64,000 bases of DNA from Pseudomonas mandelii (lineage in GTDB: Bacteria > Pseudomonadota > Gammaproteobacteria > Pseudomonadales > Pseudomonadaceae). The stretch covers positions 4,123,501 through 4,187,500 of the forward strand of contig NZ_LT629796.1 in assembly GCF_900106065.1 (NCBI RefSeq). Reading direction: 5' to 3'. A program made the position numbers and the translations under genes. The notes under the pieces are model-generated. The model ran no database searches. It had not been told where the DNA came from and saw nothing but the letters and a program-made list of their open reading frames with translations. Shown one piece after another: positions 24,064-32,308 of this stretch. Every line of letters begins with the position of its first letter. The first letter of the stretch is position 1.

Positions 24064-25218
24064 ATGAATTATGAATTCAGAAGCGTGCCGCGCATTGTCT
24101 GCGAAGCGGGCGCGTTGCACAGCGTGGGCACGGAACTCAAGGGCCTCGGTGCACAACGGGTGATGCTGGTGTGCGATCCGGGCATCGTCAGCCTCGGCTT
24201 TGCAGGCAAGGCCCAGGCGGCGCTGGAAGCGGCTGGCTGCGCGGTCACTGTGTTCGACCAAGTGGTTCCCGATCCGTCGTCCGCCGTGGTCAAGGAGGCC
24301 GCCGAGCAGGCACGTCAATTCAAGGCCGATGGCGTGCTGGGCCTCGGTGGCGGCAGTTCCCTGGACGCCGCCAAACTGGTGGCTTTACTGATTAACAGCG
24401 AACAGCCCCTGGAAGATCTGTATGGCACCGACAAAGCCCAGGGGCAGCGGGTGCCGCTGGTGTTGGTGCCGACCACGGCAGGCACCGGCTCGGAAGTGAC
24501 CTGGGTCTCCGTCATCACTGACGAGCAACAGCGCAAGCAAGCGGTGTATTCGCCGCAACTGATGCCGGACGTGGCGGTGCTCGACCCGCTGCTGACACTC
24601 GGTCTGCCGGCCAAGGTCACCGCTGCCACCGGCCTGGACGCCATGGTTCATGCCATCGAGGCCTACACCAGTCGCACCCGCAAGAACCCTATTGCCGATG
24701 GCCTGGCCACCGCAGCCCTGGGGTTGCTGGGCGCCAACCTGCGCAAAGTGCTGGCCAACGGTCAGGACGTAGCGGCGCGTACGGCGATGCTGCAAGGCTC
24801 GCTGATGGCGGGCATGGCTTTCGTCAACGCCTCGGTGGCGGCGATCCATGGGTTGGCCTATCCGCTGGGGGCGCGTTTTCACATTCCCCACGGCCACGCC
24901 AATGCCCTGGTGATGGCGCCGGTGCTGCGCTTCAACCTGAGCGCGGCGCAAAGCCAATACGCGGAGCTGGCGGCGTACCTGTTGCCTGATCGCCATTTCG
25001 AGCACGAGGCCGATGCCGCGCAAGCGTTTGTCCAGGCCATTGAAACGCTGGTGGCCGCCAGCGGCCTGGAAACCCGCCTGTCGAAACTCGAGGTAGACGA
25101 ACCCGCCCTCGCCGAGATGGCCAACGCGGTGGTGCTGAACCTGCGTCGCCTGATCGACAGCAATCCCAAGGACATGACCGAGCAGGACGTAGAAGCCCTC
25201 TACCGCAGCATCTTCTAA
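24064..25218 (+). CDS. iron-type alcohol dehydrogenase 2 (group III)
   Basis: This paralogue of the previous gene has the same length (384 residues), GLGGGSSLDAAKL, PTTAGTGSEVTWVSVI, DAMVHAIEAYTSRTRKNP and HGLAYPLGARFHIPHGHANALV. The His-rich metal site is complete. Typical divergence between the copies (WVSVI against AVAIV; DGLATAALGLL against DGLAVQALRLL) suggests a functional split rather than a recent duplication. It starts 17 bp after the first copy. The two may act on successive alcohol groups or on different alcohols, or form a mixed oligomer. Confidence 0.92.
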   Translation: MNYEFRSVPRIVCEAGALHSVGTELKGLGAQRVMLVCDPGIVSLGFAGKAQAALEAAGCAVTVFDQVVPDPSSAVVKEAAEQARQFKADGVLGLGGGSSLDAAKLVALLINSEQPLEDLYGTDKAQGQRVPLVLVPTTAGTGSEVTWVSVITDEQQRKQAVYSPQLMPDVAVLDPLLTLGLPAKVTAATGLDAMVHAIEAYTSRTRKNPIADGLATAALGLLGANLRKVLANGQDVAARTAMLQGSLMAGMAFVNASVAAIHGLAYPLGARFHIPHGHANALVMAPVLRFNLSAAQSQYAELAAYLLPDRHFEHEADAAQAFVQAIETLVAASGLETRLSKLEVDEPALAEMANAVVLNLRRLIDSNPKDMTEQDVEALYRSIF

Positions 25219-25343
25219 CCGACTGACGCGCATCGCCTGCTAACAGGCGGTGTACTGAAGGGGTACGCACCCTAATTTGAGGGGCCGTATCAGCTTGCCC
25301 TCCCTTTTTTCACCTCGTCTGTCAACGCAGAGGGGAGGGTTTT

Positions 25344-26645
25344 GTGCGCTTTTTAACCATGAGAATAAAAATAATGAACTGCAGCAGTAAAACTATCCGC
25401 ATGCTTACACCTGTCGTGAGCACCCATGCTCTCGGACTGGCGCTGGCCGTGTTTGCCTTTCCGGCCCTGGCCGAGGGTTTCTTCGAGGACGCCAAGGCGA
25501 GCCTGACGGCGCGCAACTTCTACATCAATCGCAACTTCACCAATCCGGCTTATCCGCAGAGCAAGGCTGAGGAGTGGACCCAGAGCTTTATCCTGGACGC
25601 CAAGTCCGGCTTTACCCAGGGGACGGTGGGTTTCGGTGTCGACGTGCTGGGGCTGTATGCGCTCAAGCTCGATGGTGGTCGCGGCACCACCAACACCCAA
25701 TTGTTACCGGTGCATGAGGATGGCCGTCCTGCCGATGATTTTGGGCGATTGGGCGTGGCGTTGAAGGCTCGGCTGTCAAAAACTGAACTGAAGGTCGGCG
25801 AATGGATGCCGGTACTGCCGATCCTACGTTCCGATGACGGCCGCGCCCTGCCGCAAACCTTCCGGGGAGGCCAGGTTACCTCCCAGGAAATCGACGGCTT
25901 GACCCTGTATGGCGGGCAGTTCCGGGGTAACAGCCCGCGCAACGACGCAAGCATGGACGACATGTCGATGACCGGTGTCGGCGGCGTTACCTCCGACCGC
26001 TTCAACTTTGCCGGTGGCGAGTACAGCTTCAACGGCAAGCAAACCATGATTGGCCTGTGGAATGCCGAGCTCAAGGACATCTACAACCAGCAATTCATCA
26101 ACCTGGTGCACAGCCAAGCGGTGGGTAGCTGGGTGCTGGGCGCCAATCTTGGCTACTTCATCGGCAAGGAGAGCGGCAGCAAACGGGCAGGGGAGCTGGA
26201 CAACAAAACCGCCTCCGCCATGCTCTCGGCCAAGTACGGCAGCAGCACCTTTTACCTGGGGTTGCAGAAAGTCAGCGGCGACAACGCCTGGATGCGCGTC
26301 AATGGCACCAGCGGCGGCACCCTGGCCAACGACAGCTACAACTCAAGTTACGACAACGCCAAGGAGCGGTCCTGGCAGTTGCGTCACGACTTCAACTTCG
26401 CCGGTGTCGGCATTCCTGGCCTGACCCTGATGAACCGCTACATCAGCGGTGAAGACGTGCACACCGCGACTGTGAGCGACGGCAAGGAGTGGGGCAGGGA
26501 AAGTGAGTTGGCCTATGTGATCCAGAGTGGCAGCCTGAAAAACCTGTCGCTGAAATGGCGCAACAGCACATTGCGTCGCGATTACAGCAGCCTGGAGTTC
26601 GATGAGAACCGTCTGATTATCAGCTACGCCTTCTCGGCGCTATAA
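25344..26645 (+). CDS. OprD-family outer-membrane porin
   Basis: This protein has 433 codons from GTG 25344 (behind a strong GGGGAGGG), or 423 from ATG 25374. A signal peptide ALGLALAVFAFPALA precedes the mature EGFFEDAKASLTARNFYINRNF, the typical OprD opening. Further OprD marks are EEWTQSFILDAKSGFTQGTVGFGVD, WMPVLPILRSDDGRALPQTF and a terminal YAFSAL ending in an aliphatic residue rather than the usual Phe. OprD porins admit carboxylates, amino acids and similar small solutes. It lies 125 bp behind the second dehydrogenase and probably ends the operon as the outer-membrane entry for its substrate. Confidence 0.9.
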   Translation: MRFLTMRIKIMNCSSKTIRMLTPVVSTHALGLALAVFAFPALAEGFFEDAKASLTARNFYINRNFTNPAYPQSKAEEWTQSFILDAKSGFTQGTVGFGVDVLGLYALKLDGGRGTTNTQLLPVHEDGRPADDFGRLGVALKARLSKTELKVGEWMPVLPILRSDDGRALPQTFRGGQVTSQEIDGLTLYGGQFRGNSPRNDASMDDMSMTGVGGVTSDRFNFAGGEYSFNGKQTMIGLWNAELKDIYNQQFINLVHSQAVGSWVLGANLGYFIGKESGSKRAGELDNKTASAMLSAKYGSSTFYLGLQKVSGDNAWMRVNGTSGGTLANDSYNSSYDNAKERSWQLRHDFNFAGVGIPGLTLMNRYISGEDVHTATVSDGKEWGRESELAYVIQSGSLKNLSLKWRNSTLRRDYSSLEFDENRLIISYAFSAL

Positions 26646-27010
26646 GCGCGGTTAGACGCTCTTTTGTTTGGATCAGCAACAGCGTTGCCTCAACTGACCT
26701 GGCCTGCGCTTGCCACCAGATCCTGTTGCGTATTCCACGCGGTGAGCGCGGCGATCCGCAAACCTTTCACCAGCGCTTCCAGTGCCATCGAAGGTTGCCC
26801 AGGGTCTACGCGGGCTGGGCAAGTAGGGCACATGAATAAAGCCCTAATGCTGGTTGGCGACAATGGAATGCAGGTCGGCGCGGATCAGTGCAGGTTCATT
26901 CGCAATTAATGCTGGTTTGCAGGACCGGACAGTCGCAGTTAATCCTGGTCGAAAAGCGCCTTGATTGCAGGTCGGGGCGTTTTCAAATGCAGGTCGTTAT
27001 AGATAGCGAC
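26646..27010. other. 365-bp non-coding stretch with TGCAGGTC-type short repeats
   Basis: No gene is supported here. The motif TGCAGGT or a close variant recurs at about 26868, 26889, 26966 and 26988, with GGTCGGCGCGGATCAGTGCAG in between. Such clusters of short terminal repeats are seen at the ends of IS21-type elements, so this may be an eroded insertion-sequence end. A short plus-strand frame (26664-26909) has no recognisable features. Confidence 0.4.
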
Positions 27011-27070
27011 ATCAAAAAAAGCACCTTAGCAGACTGTGTGAAAACCTAGCAATCTGCGCAGCGCTCAAAG

Positions 27071-27105
27071 AAAATGCTCCGTATCGAAAGATACGGAGCA
27101 TTTTT
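27071..27105 (+). terminator. hairpin terminator inside the IS, just before the transposase start
   Basis: A perfect 15-bp stem AAAATGCTCCGTATC with loop GAAA is followed by its complement and a T run, ending 5 bp before the transposase ATG. It should block transcription entering from the flank and would limit transposition driven by outside promoters. A 12-codon upstream extension of the transposase frame runs through this hairpin and is therefore unlikely to be used. Confidence 0.85.
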
Positions 27106-27109
27106 CGTT

Positions 27110-28528
27110 ATGGCCTACATCCAAGGAGAGTCCCGCAGCCAGACCAGTCTATTCCCGGTCTCGCTGGAAGAGTTGATCCCTGAGGATCACCTCGTCCGGG
27201 TTATTGACCTGTACGTCGCCAAGCTGGATCTGGTGCAACTGGGTTTTGATAAAGCGCTTCCCAAAAGCACCGGTCGCCCCTCTTATGACCCTGCCGATCA
27301 GCTAAAACTCTACCTCTACGGCTATTTTCAGCGGATCCGCTCATCGCGGCGGCTCGAAGCCGAATGCCAGCGCAACATCGAAGTGATGTGGCTGATCAAC
27401 CGACTCAAACCCGACTTCAAGACCATCGCTGACTTTCGTAAAAACAACAAACTCGCCTTTGTGGCGACGTGTCGCGCCTTCGTTCGGTTTTGCCGCATGG
27501 CAGGCCTGATCGCAGGTGACTTGGTGGCCATCGATGGCAGTAAGTTTCAGGCGGTCGCTTCCTCGCGGCGCCACATGAACCTCAAGCAACTCAAGCGTCA
27601 GGAAGAGAAACTGGACAAGCGCATAGCCCAGTATCTGGCGGAACTGGATGAGGCCGACAAGGCCGAGGCGGGAGAGGTGATTGATCGCGGCGCGATCAAA
27701 ACAGCACTGGCGCAGCTTGAAGTTCGGCAGCAGGACAATCAGAGCTGCCAGGCGCTGATGAATTCGATGGGCCTGGAGCAGTTCAACACCCATGAAAGCG
27801 ATGCCCGCATGATGCGCACGCCCAAGGGGCCGCGTGTGTCCTACAACGTGCAGAGCGCCGTGGATGCCGCACATTGCCTGATTCTGCATCATGAAGTGAC
27901 CCAGGACGGCGACGACCGAAAACAACTGGAGCCAATGGCAAAGGCCGCCAAAGAATACCTGGAACAAGATGCCTTGAGCGTGACGGCCGATGCCGGCTAT
28001 TCAAACGGCCAGCAGTTTCAGGCCTACGAGGAGGCTGCAATTACGGTTTATGTGCCACCTAATCGCTCAGTCAACCCAGGCGGCGAGGAACTCTTTGAGC
28101 GCAAAGACTTTACCTACGAAGCCGAACACGATCGTTATCAATGCCCGGCGGGCAAGTGGTTGACGCTCAAGCAGCGCAACAAGGGTGATCGGATCTATCA
28201 GGCAGATGTCAGCGGCTGCGCTGCCTGCCCGCTCAAATCCCGATGCACTGGCGCTCAACGCCGCTACATCTCACGTCATGCCCATGAGGAAGCATTTGAG
28301 CGAATGGAGCAACGAATGCTGGCCCATCCGCAGATGATGGCCAGCCGAAGATCCATCGTTGAACACCCCTTCGGCAACCTGAAGCAATGGGTGTTTGGCA
28401 ACGCTCGCTTCCTGTTGCGCCAACTGGATGGAGCGAGAGCGGAAATGGCCCTGGCAGTGAACGCCTACAACCTAAAACGCGCAATTAGCGTGCTCGGAGC
28501 CCGCCAGTTGATGGCGCTAATGGGCTAA
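27110..28528 (+). CDS. tnp: IS1182-family transposase
   Basis: This 472-residue intact transposase begins MAYIQGESRSQTSLFPVSLEELIPEDHLVRVID, the standard N-terminal domain of this family. The DDE residues are readable in DLVAIDGSKFQAVAS, TADAGYSNGQQFQ and VEHPFGNLKQW. A Cys cluster CAACPLKSRCTG (zinc-knuckle-like) precedes the last catalytic region. A lysine-rich coiled segment LKQLKRQEEKLDKRIAQYLAEL lies after the first Asp. It is probably active, as no frameshift or stop is seen. Confidence 0.93.
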   Translation: MAYIQGESRSQTSLFPVSLEELIPEDHLVRVIDLYVAKLDLVQLGFDKALPKSTGRPSYDPADQLKLYLYGYFQRIRSSRRLEAECQRNIEVMWLINRLKPDFKTIADFRKNNKLAFVATCRAFVRFCRMAGLIAGDLVAIDGSKFQAVASSRRHMNLKQLKRQEEKLDKRIAQYLAELDEADKAEAGEVIDRGAIKTALAQLEVRQQDNQSCQALMNSMGLEQFNTHESDARMMRTPKGPRVSYNVQSAVDAAHCLILHHEVTQDGDDRKQLEPMAKAAKEYLEQDALSVTADAGYSNGQQFQAYEEAAITVYVPPNRSVNPGGEELFERKDFTYEAEHDRYQCPAGKWLTLKQRNKGDRIYQADVSGCAACPLKSRCTGAQRRYISRHAHEEAFERMEQRMLAHPQMMASRRSIVEHPFGNLKQWVFGNARFLLRQLDGARAEMALAVNAYNLKRAISVLGARQLMALMG

Positions 28529-28559
28529 AGGCCTTTTTTCGTCTGTCGTTCGCACAAAA

Positions 28560-28595
28560 ACAAACGCCCCGAACAAGTCGGGGCGTTTGTTGGGC
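28560..28595 (+). terminator. terminator hairpin after the transposase gene
   Basis: A 13-bp perfect stem ACAAACGCCCCGA with loop ACAAG and its complement lies 31 bp after the transposase stop and inside the right end of the element. It is A-rich on one side and T-rich on the other, so it can act in both directions, insulating lvaR transcription as well. Confidence 0.8.
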
Positions 28596-28644
28596 TGGCC
28601 TTCAGTGTGTTTTCACACAGTCTGTTAGGGTGCTTTTTTTGTTT

Positions 28645-30600
28645 TCAACTGCGCTCGTTGCGCAACCTTCTCCAGAGTGTCGTGCGGCTGATGCCTAGAC
28701 GGCGGGCTGCCTCATCCAGGTTGCCCTGGCAGTCGTCCAGCGTCTGGCGCACATGGTTCAATTGCACCGTCTTGCTTAGCGTACGCAGGTTCTGCGTCGG
28801 TGCCGGCGGCATGGCCGATGGGTCTTTTCGCTGCTCGAAGAGCTCGGGAAGCAGGCGCGCCAGGCGTTGTTCGTCGATCTCGCCGTGTTGCGTCAGTTCC
28901 TTGGCCGAGAGCACTGCGCGTTCGACGATGTTCTCCAGTTCGCGCACGTTGCCCGGCCAGGCGTAAGCCATCAGGTACGGCAACAACGCCGGGGGCAGCG
29001 CACCCGCACCTCGCGGTTGGCCGCTGACCAGCAGGCTCTGGACGATGCCGCGGGCTATCAGCGCGATGTCCTCAGGGCGCTCGCGCAACGGCAGGGTTTG
29101 CAGGCGCAGGATGTTCAGCCGGTAATACAAGTCGGTGCGAAAGCGTCCGGCCTCAATCGCTCCACGCAAGTCCTGATGGGTGGCCGCGATGACCCGCACG
29201 TCGATGGATATCGGCTCGGTGCCGCCCAGGCGCAACACTTCGCGTTCCTGCAACACGCGAAGCAGACGAGTCTGCAGCGACACTGGCATGTCGCCGATCT
29301 CGTCGAGGAACAGCGTCCCGCGATGCGCTACCTCGAACAGACCGGGTTTGCCACCTTTGCGCGAGCCGCTGAACGCACCTTCCTCGTAGCCGAACAGCTC
29401 GCTCTCCAGCAGCGACTCCGGAAACGCCGCGCAGTTGATCGCCACGAAAGGCCCATGCGGGCGATGGCTGGTGTTGTGGATGCCCTGGGCCAGCAGCTCC
29501 TTGCCAGTGCCGCTCTCGCCGGTGATGAGGATGGTCGAGTTGGTCAGCGCATAGCGTTCGGCCAAGTGCAGCAGTTCACGGTTGGCCAGGCTGTTGCCGC
29601 TGATCTGCTCCAGTCGGTATTTGGCGGCGAACGCTCCCGGGCGGCGGGAGGAGCGAATGCGCTGGTCGGCGCGCTGTACTGCTGTGGTGTCCTGACAGAC
29701 CAACACCATGCCGGTGCGCTGTCCGTTTTCCAGGATCGGCAGCAAGTTGCTGACCACTTGATGTGTGCCGAGGCGCATGACCTGGTTTTCTTCACCGATG
29801 CCATCGCGTAGCGCTTGCTCCAGGTCCAGCGCCGGACACAGTTCTTGCAAGGGCCGACCGAGCGCGGCGCTCACTGGCAGGTCCAGCAGCAACGCCAGTG
29901 CCGGGTTGAGCGATTGCACGATACCTTGGTTGTCCACCGCAGCCACACCGGCCGGAATGTGCTGCAAAACACCATTCAAATGTTGGCGCTTGGCGATTTC
30001 GATGCGTTGGCTGTGCAGGATGCCGAGCGCTTCCTCCAGGGCTTTGCGGACGGTCTCGGCGCTCAGCGATAGTACGCCATGCAGACCGGCCTGCTCCGCG
30101 ATTTCGAGCACAGTGGACGAACCGATGATGCTGCGGCAACCGAGGCTGGCCATCTTTTCCACCGCCTGCCGCGCCTCCTCAAGGGTGGTGTAGGCCGCTT
30201 GATGGATCTGTACGGTGAACAGCGCGGCCATTGCTTGTAGTTCCACGTTGGTGCGGTTGTAGCTCAGGAGTGCCACCTGGGAGGAGTGCGAACGTGCCTG
30301 CTCCAGTGCGTGCAGCAGGTCAGCGCCGCTGATACGCATCGACAGTACCGGGCGGGTCAGATGCTTGCGCAGGTAGGCAGCGGTTGCGCCTGCGCACACG
30401 AACACGTCGACTTCACCGCGCCGCTCCAGCTCGCAAGCGACCTGAAGCGCTTCGTCCACCGAAGTGTCGAGCACCTTGATGTTGGTCTCATCGGCGTAGT
30501 CACCCATCAACCCCTCAACCACTTGCGCCAGTCGGCTCTGCTGATTGGGACGTTGCAGGTGGCTGATCAGCACGACGATTTGCGCACGGGGCAGTGACAT
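28645..30600 (-). CDS. lvaR: sigma-54 activator of levulinate catabolism (LvaR, PrpR-like)
   Basis: This 651-residue protein has an N-terminal PrpR-type sensor domain (about 8-195, VVLISHLQRPNQQSRLAQVVEGL), a PAS domain (about 210-320, NGVLQHIPAGVAAVDNQGIVQSLNP), an AAA+ domain with Walker A GESGTGKE (about 360-367), and a C-terminal Fis-type helix-turn-helix (NLDEAARRLGISRTTLWRRL). The sigma-54 contact loop is GAFSGS, a conservative variant of GAFTGA. It is divergent from the lva operon, as in P. putida, where LvaR is required for levulinate growth. PrpR-like domains bind acyl-CoA or acid metabolites, so a levulinate-derived CoA ester is the probable signal (inferred). The start at 30600 has GAGGAG upstream. 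An IS abuts the 3' end. Confidence 0.9.
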   Translation of the reverse strand: MSLPRAQIVVLISHLQRPNQQSRLAQVVEGLMGDYADETNIKVLDTSVDEALQVACELERRGEVDVFVCAGATAAYLRKHLTRPVLSMRISGADLLHALEQARSHSSQVALLSYNRTNVELQAMAALFTVQIHQAAYTTLEEARQAVEKMASLGCRSIIGSSTVLEIAEQAGLHGVLSLSAETVRKALEEALGILHSQRIEIAKRQHLNGVLQHIPAGVAAVDNQGIVQSLNPALALLLDLPVSAALGRPLQELCPALDLEQALRDGIGEENQVMRLGTHQVVSNLLPILENGQRTGMVLVCQDTTAVQRADQRIRSSRRPGAFAAKYRLEQISGNSLANRELLHLAERYALTNSTILITGESGTGKELLAQGIHNTSHRPHGPFVAINCAAFPESLLESELFGYEEGAFSGSRKGGKPGLFEVAHRGTLFLDEIGDMPVSLQTRLLRVLQEREVLRLGGTEPISIDVRVIAATHQDLRGAIEAGRFRTDLYYRLNILRLQTLPLRERPEDIALIARGIVQSLLVSGQPRGAGALPPALLPYLMAYAWPGNVRELENIVERAVLSAKELTQHGEIDEQRLARLLPELFEQRKDPSAMPPAPTQNLRTLSKTVQLNHVRQTLDDCQGNLDEAARRLGISRTTLWRRLRNERS

Positions 30601-30613
30601 GCACAACTCCTCA

Positions 30614-30645
30614 TTTCAAATATGAAATTATTTTTCATAGTTGAA
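30614..30645. promoter_or_regulatory. putative LvaR enhancer sites
   Basis: Two tandem palindromes with the pattern TTCA-N4-TGAA lie here: TTTCAAATATGAAA (30614-30627) and TTCATAGTTGAA (30634-30645). Their centres are 19 bp apart, about two helical turns. A related TTTCAAGTGA occurs near 30698. They sit just upstream of lvaR, 125-150 bp before the lva -24/-12 promoter, fitting for an enhancer-binding protein that would also limit its own expression. Confidence 0.7.
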
Positions 30646-30767
30646 CAGATTTGTCTCGATAGTGAAACGGATATTCAGCGTGGTGATGCACCCTGCATTT
30701 CAAGTGAGCTGCTGCAGCCCAGGCATGGCGGGGCTTTGCGCTTGATTGACGAAGGCCTGTTAGGATT

Positions 30768-30783
30768 TGGCCCGGCAGTTGCT
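30768..30783 (+). promoter_or_regulatory. sigma-54 promoter of the lva operon
   Basis: TGGCCCGGCAGTTGCT has GG and GC exactly 10 bases apart with a good TTGC. It lies 62 bp upstream of the lvaA start and downstream of the paired palindromes. It matches the presence of a sigma-54 activator encoded divergently. Confidence 0.85.
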
Positions 30784-30844
30784 ATAGCTAACACGCCATA
30801 AGCAACTCCCGATAAAAAATCCAAAAGTCAGGGCGAATTGATTG

Positions 30845-31903
30845 ATGAGCAGTCTCAACGCAGCATCTCAAGCAGCTGGCGTGCGCAGCGACGTGGCGAA
30901 TGACGAAGGCCTGCTGGCTTTCATCCGAGAGCAGGCCGAGGCGCATCGGGTGGTCATCCTGCAGCGCAAGCAGCTTTCAGGCGGTGCGATCCAGGAAAAC
31001 TGGTTGCTCGAATTGCAGGTCGACGGTGGCCCCTGGGCCGGCGTGCAACGCTGGGTACTGCGCAGCGATGCAGTCTCCGCGCTACCGGCCAGTCTCAGCC
31101 GTGCCGAAGAGTTCGCGGTGCTGAGTCGGGTCCATCGGGCCGGCGTGAAAGTGCCTCGGCCGCTGTGGTTGTGTCGCGACACTGCAGTGATTGGACGCGC
31201 ATTCTTTCTGATGGAAATGGTTTCCGGGATCGCAGCCGGCCATTTGCTCACTGGCCGATGCGCTAGCGGAGGCAATCCGCAACTGGCCGCTGAGCTGGGG
31301 GCCAACCTGGCGCGGCTGCATCAACTACGCCCGCCAAGTGCAGAACTGGAATTTCTGCCGGTACCGAGCACGCCGCCGGCACTCGCCGCCATCGCTGCCT
31401 ACCGCGCGTTCCTCGACCAGCACGCGTTTGCCCATCCAGTGCTGGAGTGGGGCCTGCGCTGGTGCGAACTGAATGCGCCGAGTGACAGTGTGGTGTGCTT
31501 GCTGCACCGCGACTACCGCACCGGTAACTACCTGGCGAGCGAAGAAGGCTTGCAGGCGGTACTCGACTGGGAATTCACCGGCTGGGGCGATCCGCGGGAA
31601 GACATCGGCTGGTTCAGCGCACGTTGCTGGCGATTCGCCCGACCGGACCTAGAAGCGGGGGGCATCGGCCCGCTGGAGGACTTTCTACGCGGCTACCGCG
31701 AGGTGTCCACGCTGCACATCGACCGTGAACAACTGAATTACTGGCAAGTGATGGCGACCTTGCGCTGGGCGGTGATCGCCCTGCAACAAGCGCAACGCCA
31801 CCTCTGCGGTGAAGAGCCGTCGCTTGAGTTAGCACTGACCGGGCGTTTGCTGCCCGAGTTGGAGCTGGAAATCCTGCGCCTGACCACCGGAGGTGCCCGA
31901 TGA
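30845..31903 (+). CDS. lvaA: 4-hydroxyacyl-CoA kinase subunit (LvaA, APH-like)
   Basis: This 352-residue protein has an aminoglycoside-phosphotransferase (APH) fold of the ACAD10/11 kinase group. It shows the catalytic CLLHRDYRTGNYLA (Asp near residue 223) and metal-binding VLDWEFTGWGDPREDIGW. In P. putida LvaA with LvaB phosphorylates the 4-hydroxyl of 4-hydroxyvaleryl-CoA. Order and family here are the same, so the role is transferred with confidence. The start is ATG 30845; its ribosome site (AGGGCG) is weak and distant. The stop overlaps lvaB by 4 bp, matching the need for both subunits in one complex. Confidence 0.92.
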   Translation: MSSLNAASQAAGVRSDVANDEGLLAFIREQAEAHRVVILQRKQLSGGAIQENWLLELQVDGGPWAGVQRWVLRSDAVSALPASLSRAEEFAVLSRVHRAGVKVPRPLWLCRDTAVIGRAFFLMEMVSGIAAGHLLTGRCASGGNPQLAAELGANLARLHQLRPPSAELEFLPVPSTPPALAAIAAYRAFLDQHAFAHPVLEWGLRWCELNAPSDSVVCLLHRDYRTGNYLASEEGLQAVLDWEFTGWGDPREDIGWFSARCWRFARPDLEAGGIGPLEDFLRGYREVSTLHIDREQLNYWQVMATLRWAVIALQQAQRHLCGEEPSLELALTGRLLPELELEILRLTTGGAR

Positions 31904-32256
31904 ACCGCCCCGATGCCCGCGAGCTGCTGGAAATCGCTCGCCAGACCCTGCTACAGACGTTGCTCCCCGAACTGCCCGCCGATAAGCGCTACCTGACGTT
32001 GATGGTGGCCAACGCGATGGCCATCGCTGTCCGCGAGTATCACGCCGGCAGTCGCGCCGACGCCGAGGAGGGCGAGCACCTGCGTGCACTGCTGAATGAT
32101 CCGCAGCTGTCGCTTGAGCTTGCGCGTCAGCACCTGGTCGCCGCGATCCGCGAAGGTCGTTTCGACGCTGGAGATGAACAAGCTCAGCTACTGCAGGTGC
32201 TGCAACAGACAACCCTCGCGCATTTGGCGATCAGCAATCCCAAGGCGCTGCCTTGA
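31900..32256 (+). CDS. lvaB: LvaB, partner of the LvaA kinase (DUF6285-like)
   Basis: This 118-residue, helix-rich protein (MNRPDARELLEIARQTLLQTLLPELPADKRYLTLMVANAM...) matches LvaB, a small protein required for the kinase activity of LvaA in the levulinate pathway of P. putida. It has no catalytic motif of its own. It overlaps lvaA (ATGA), and lvaC follows after 52 bp. Identification rests on size, order and sequence style. Small proteins of this family usually follow an APH-like kinase and an acyl-CoA dehydrogenase gene. Confidence 0.85.
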   Translation: MNRPDARELLEIARQTLLQTLLPELPADKRYLTLMVANAMAIAVREYHAGSRADAEEGEHLRALLNDPQLSLELARQHLVAAIREGRFDAGDEQAQLLQVLQQTTLAHLAISNPKALP

Positions 32257-32308
32257 GTGCGCTTGCACTTTCCAAACACCGCACCGAGCCTAGAACACAA
32301 GGACAGCC

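Larger units (their letters stand above)
27011..28641 (+). mobile_element. IS1182-type insertion sequence, complete
   Basis: The element is bounded by imperfect 33-bp inverted repeats: the left one (27011-27043) starts CAAAAAAAGCACCTTAGC, and the right one (28609-28641) reads as its complement with about two mismatches (CACCCTAAC). It carries one intact transposase gene, a terminator hairpin before the gene and another after it. The right end lies 3 bp from the stop codon of lvaR, so the insertion avoids disrupting it. No clear target duplication is visible. Confidence 0.88.
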
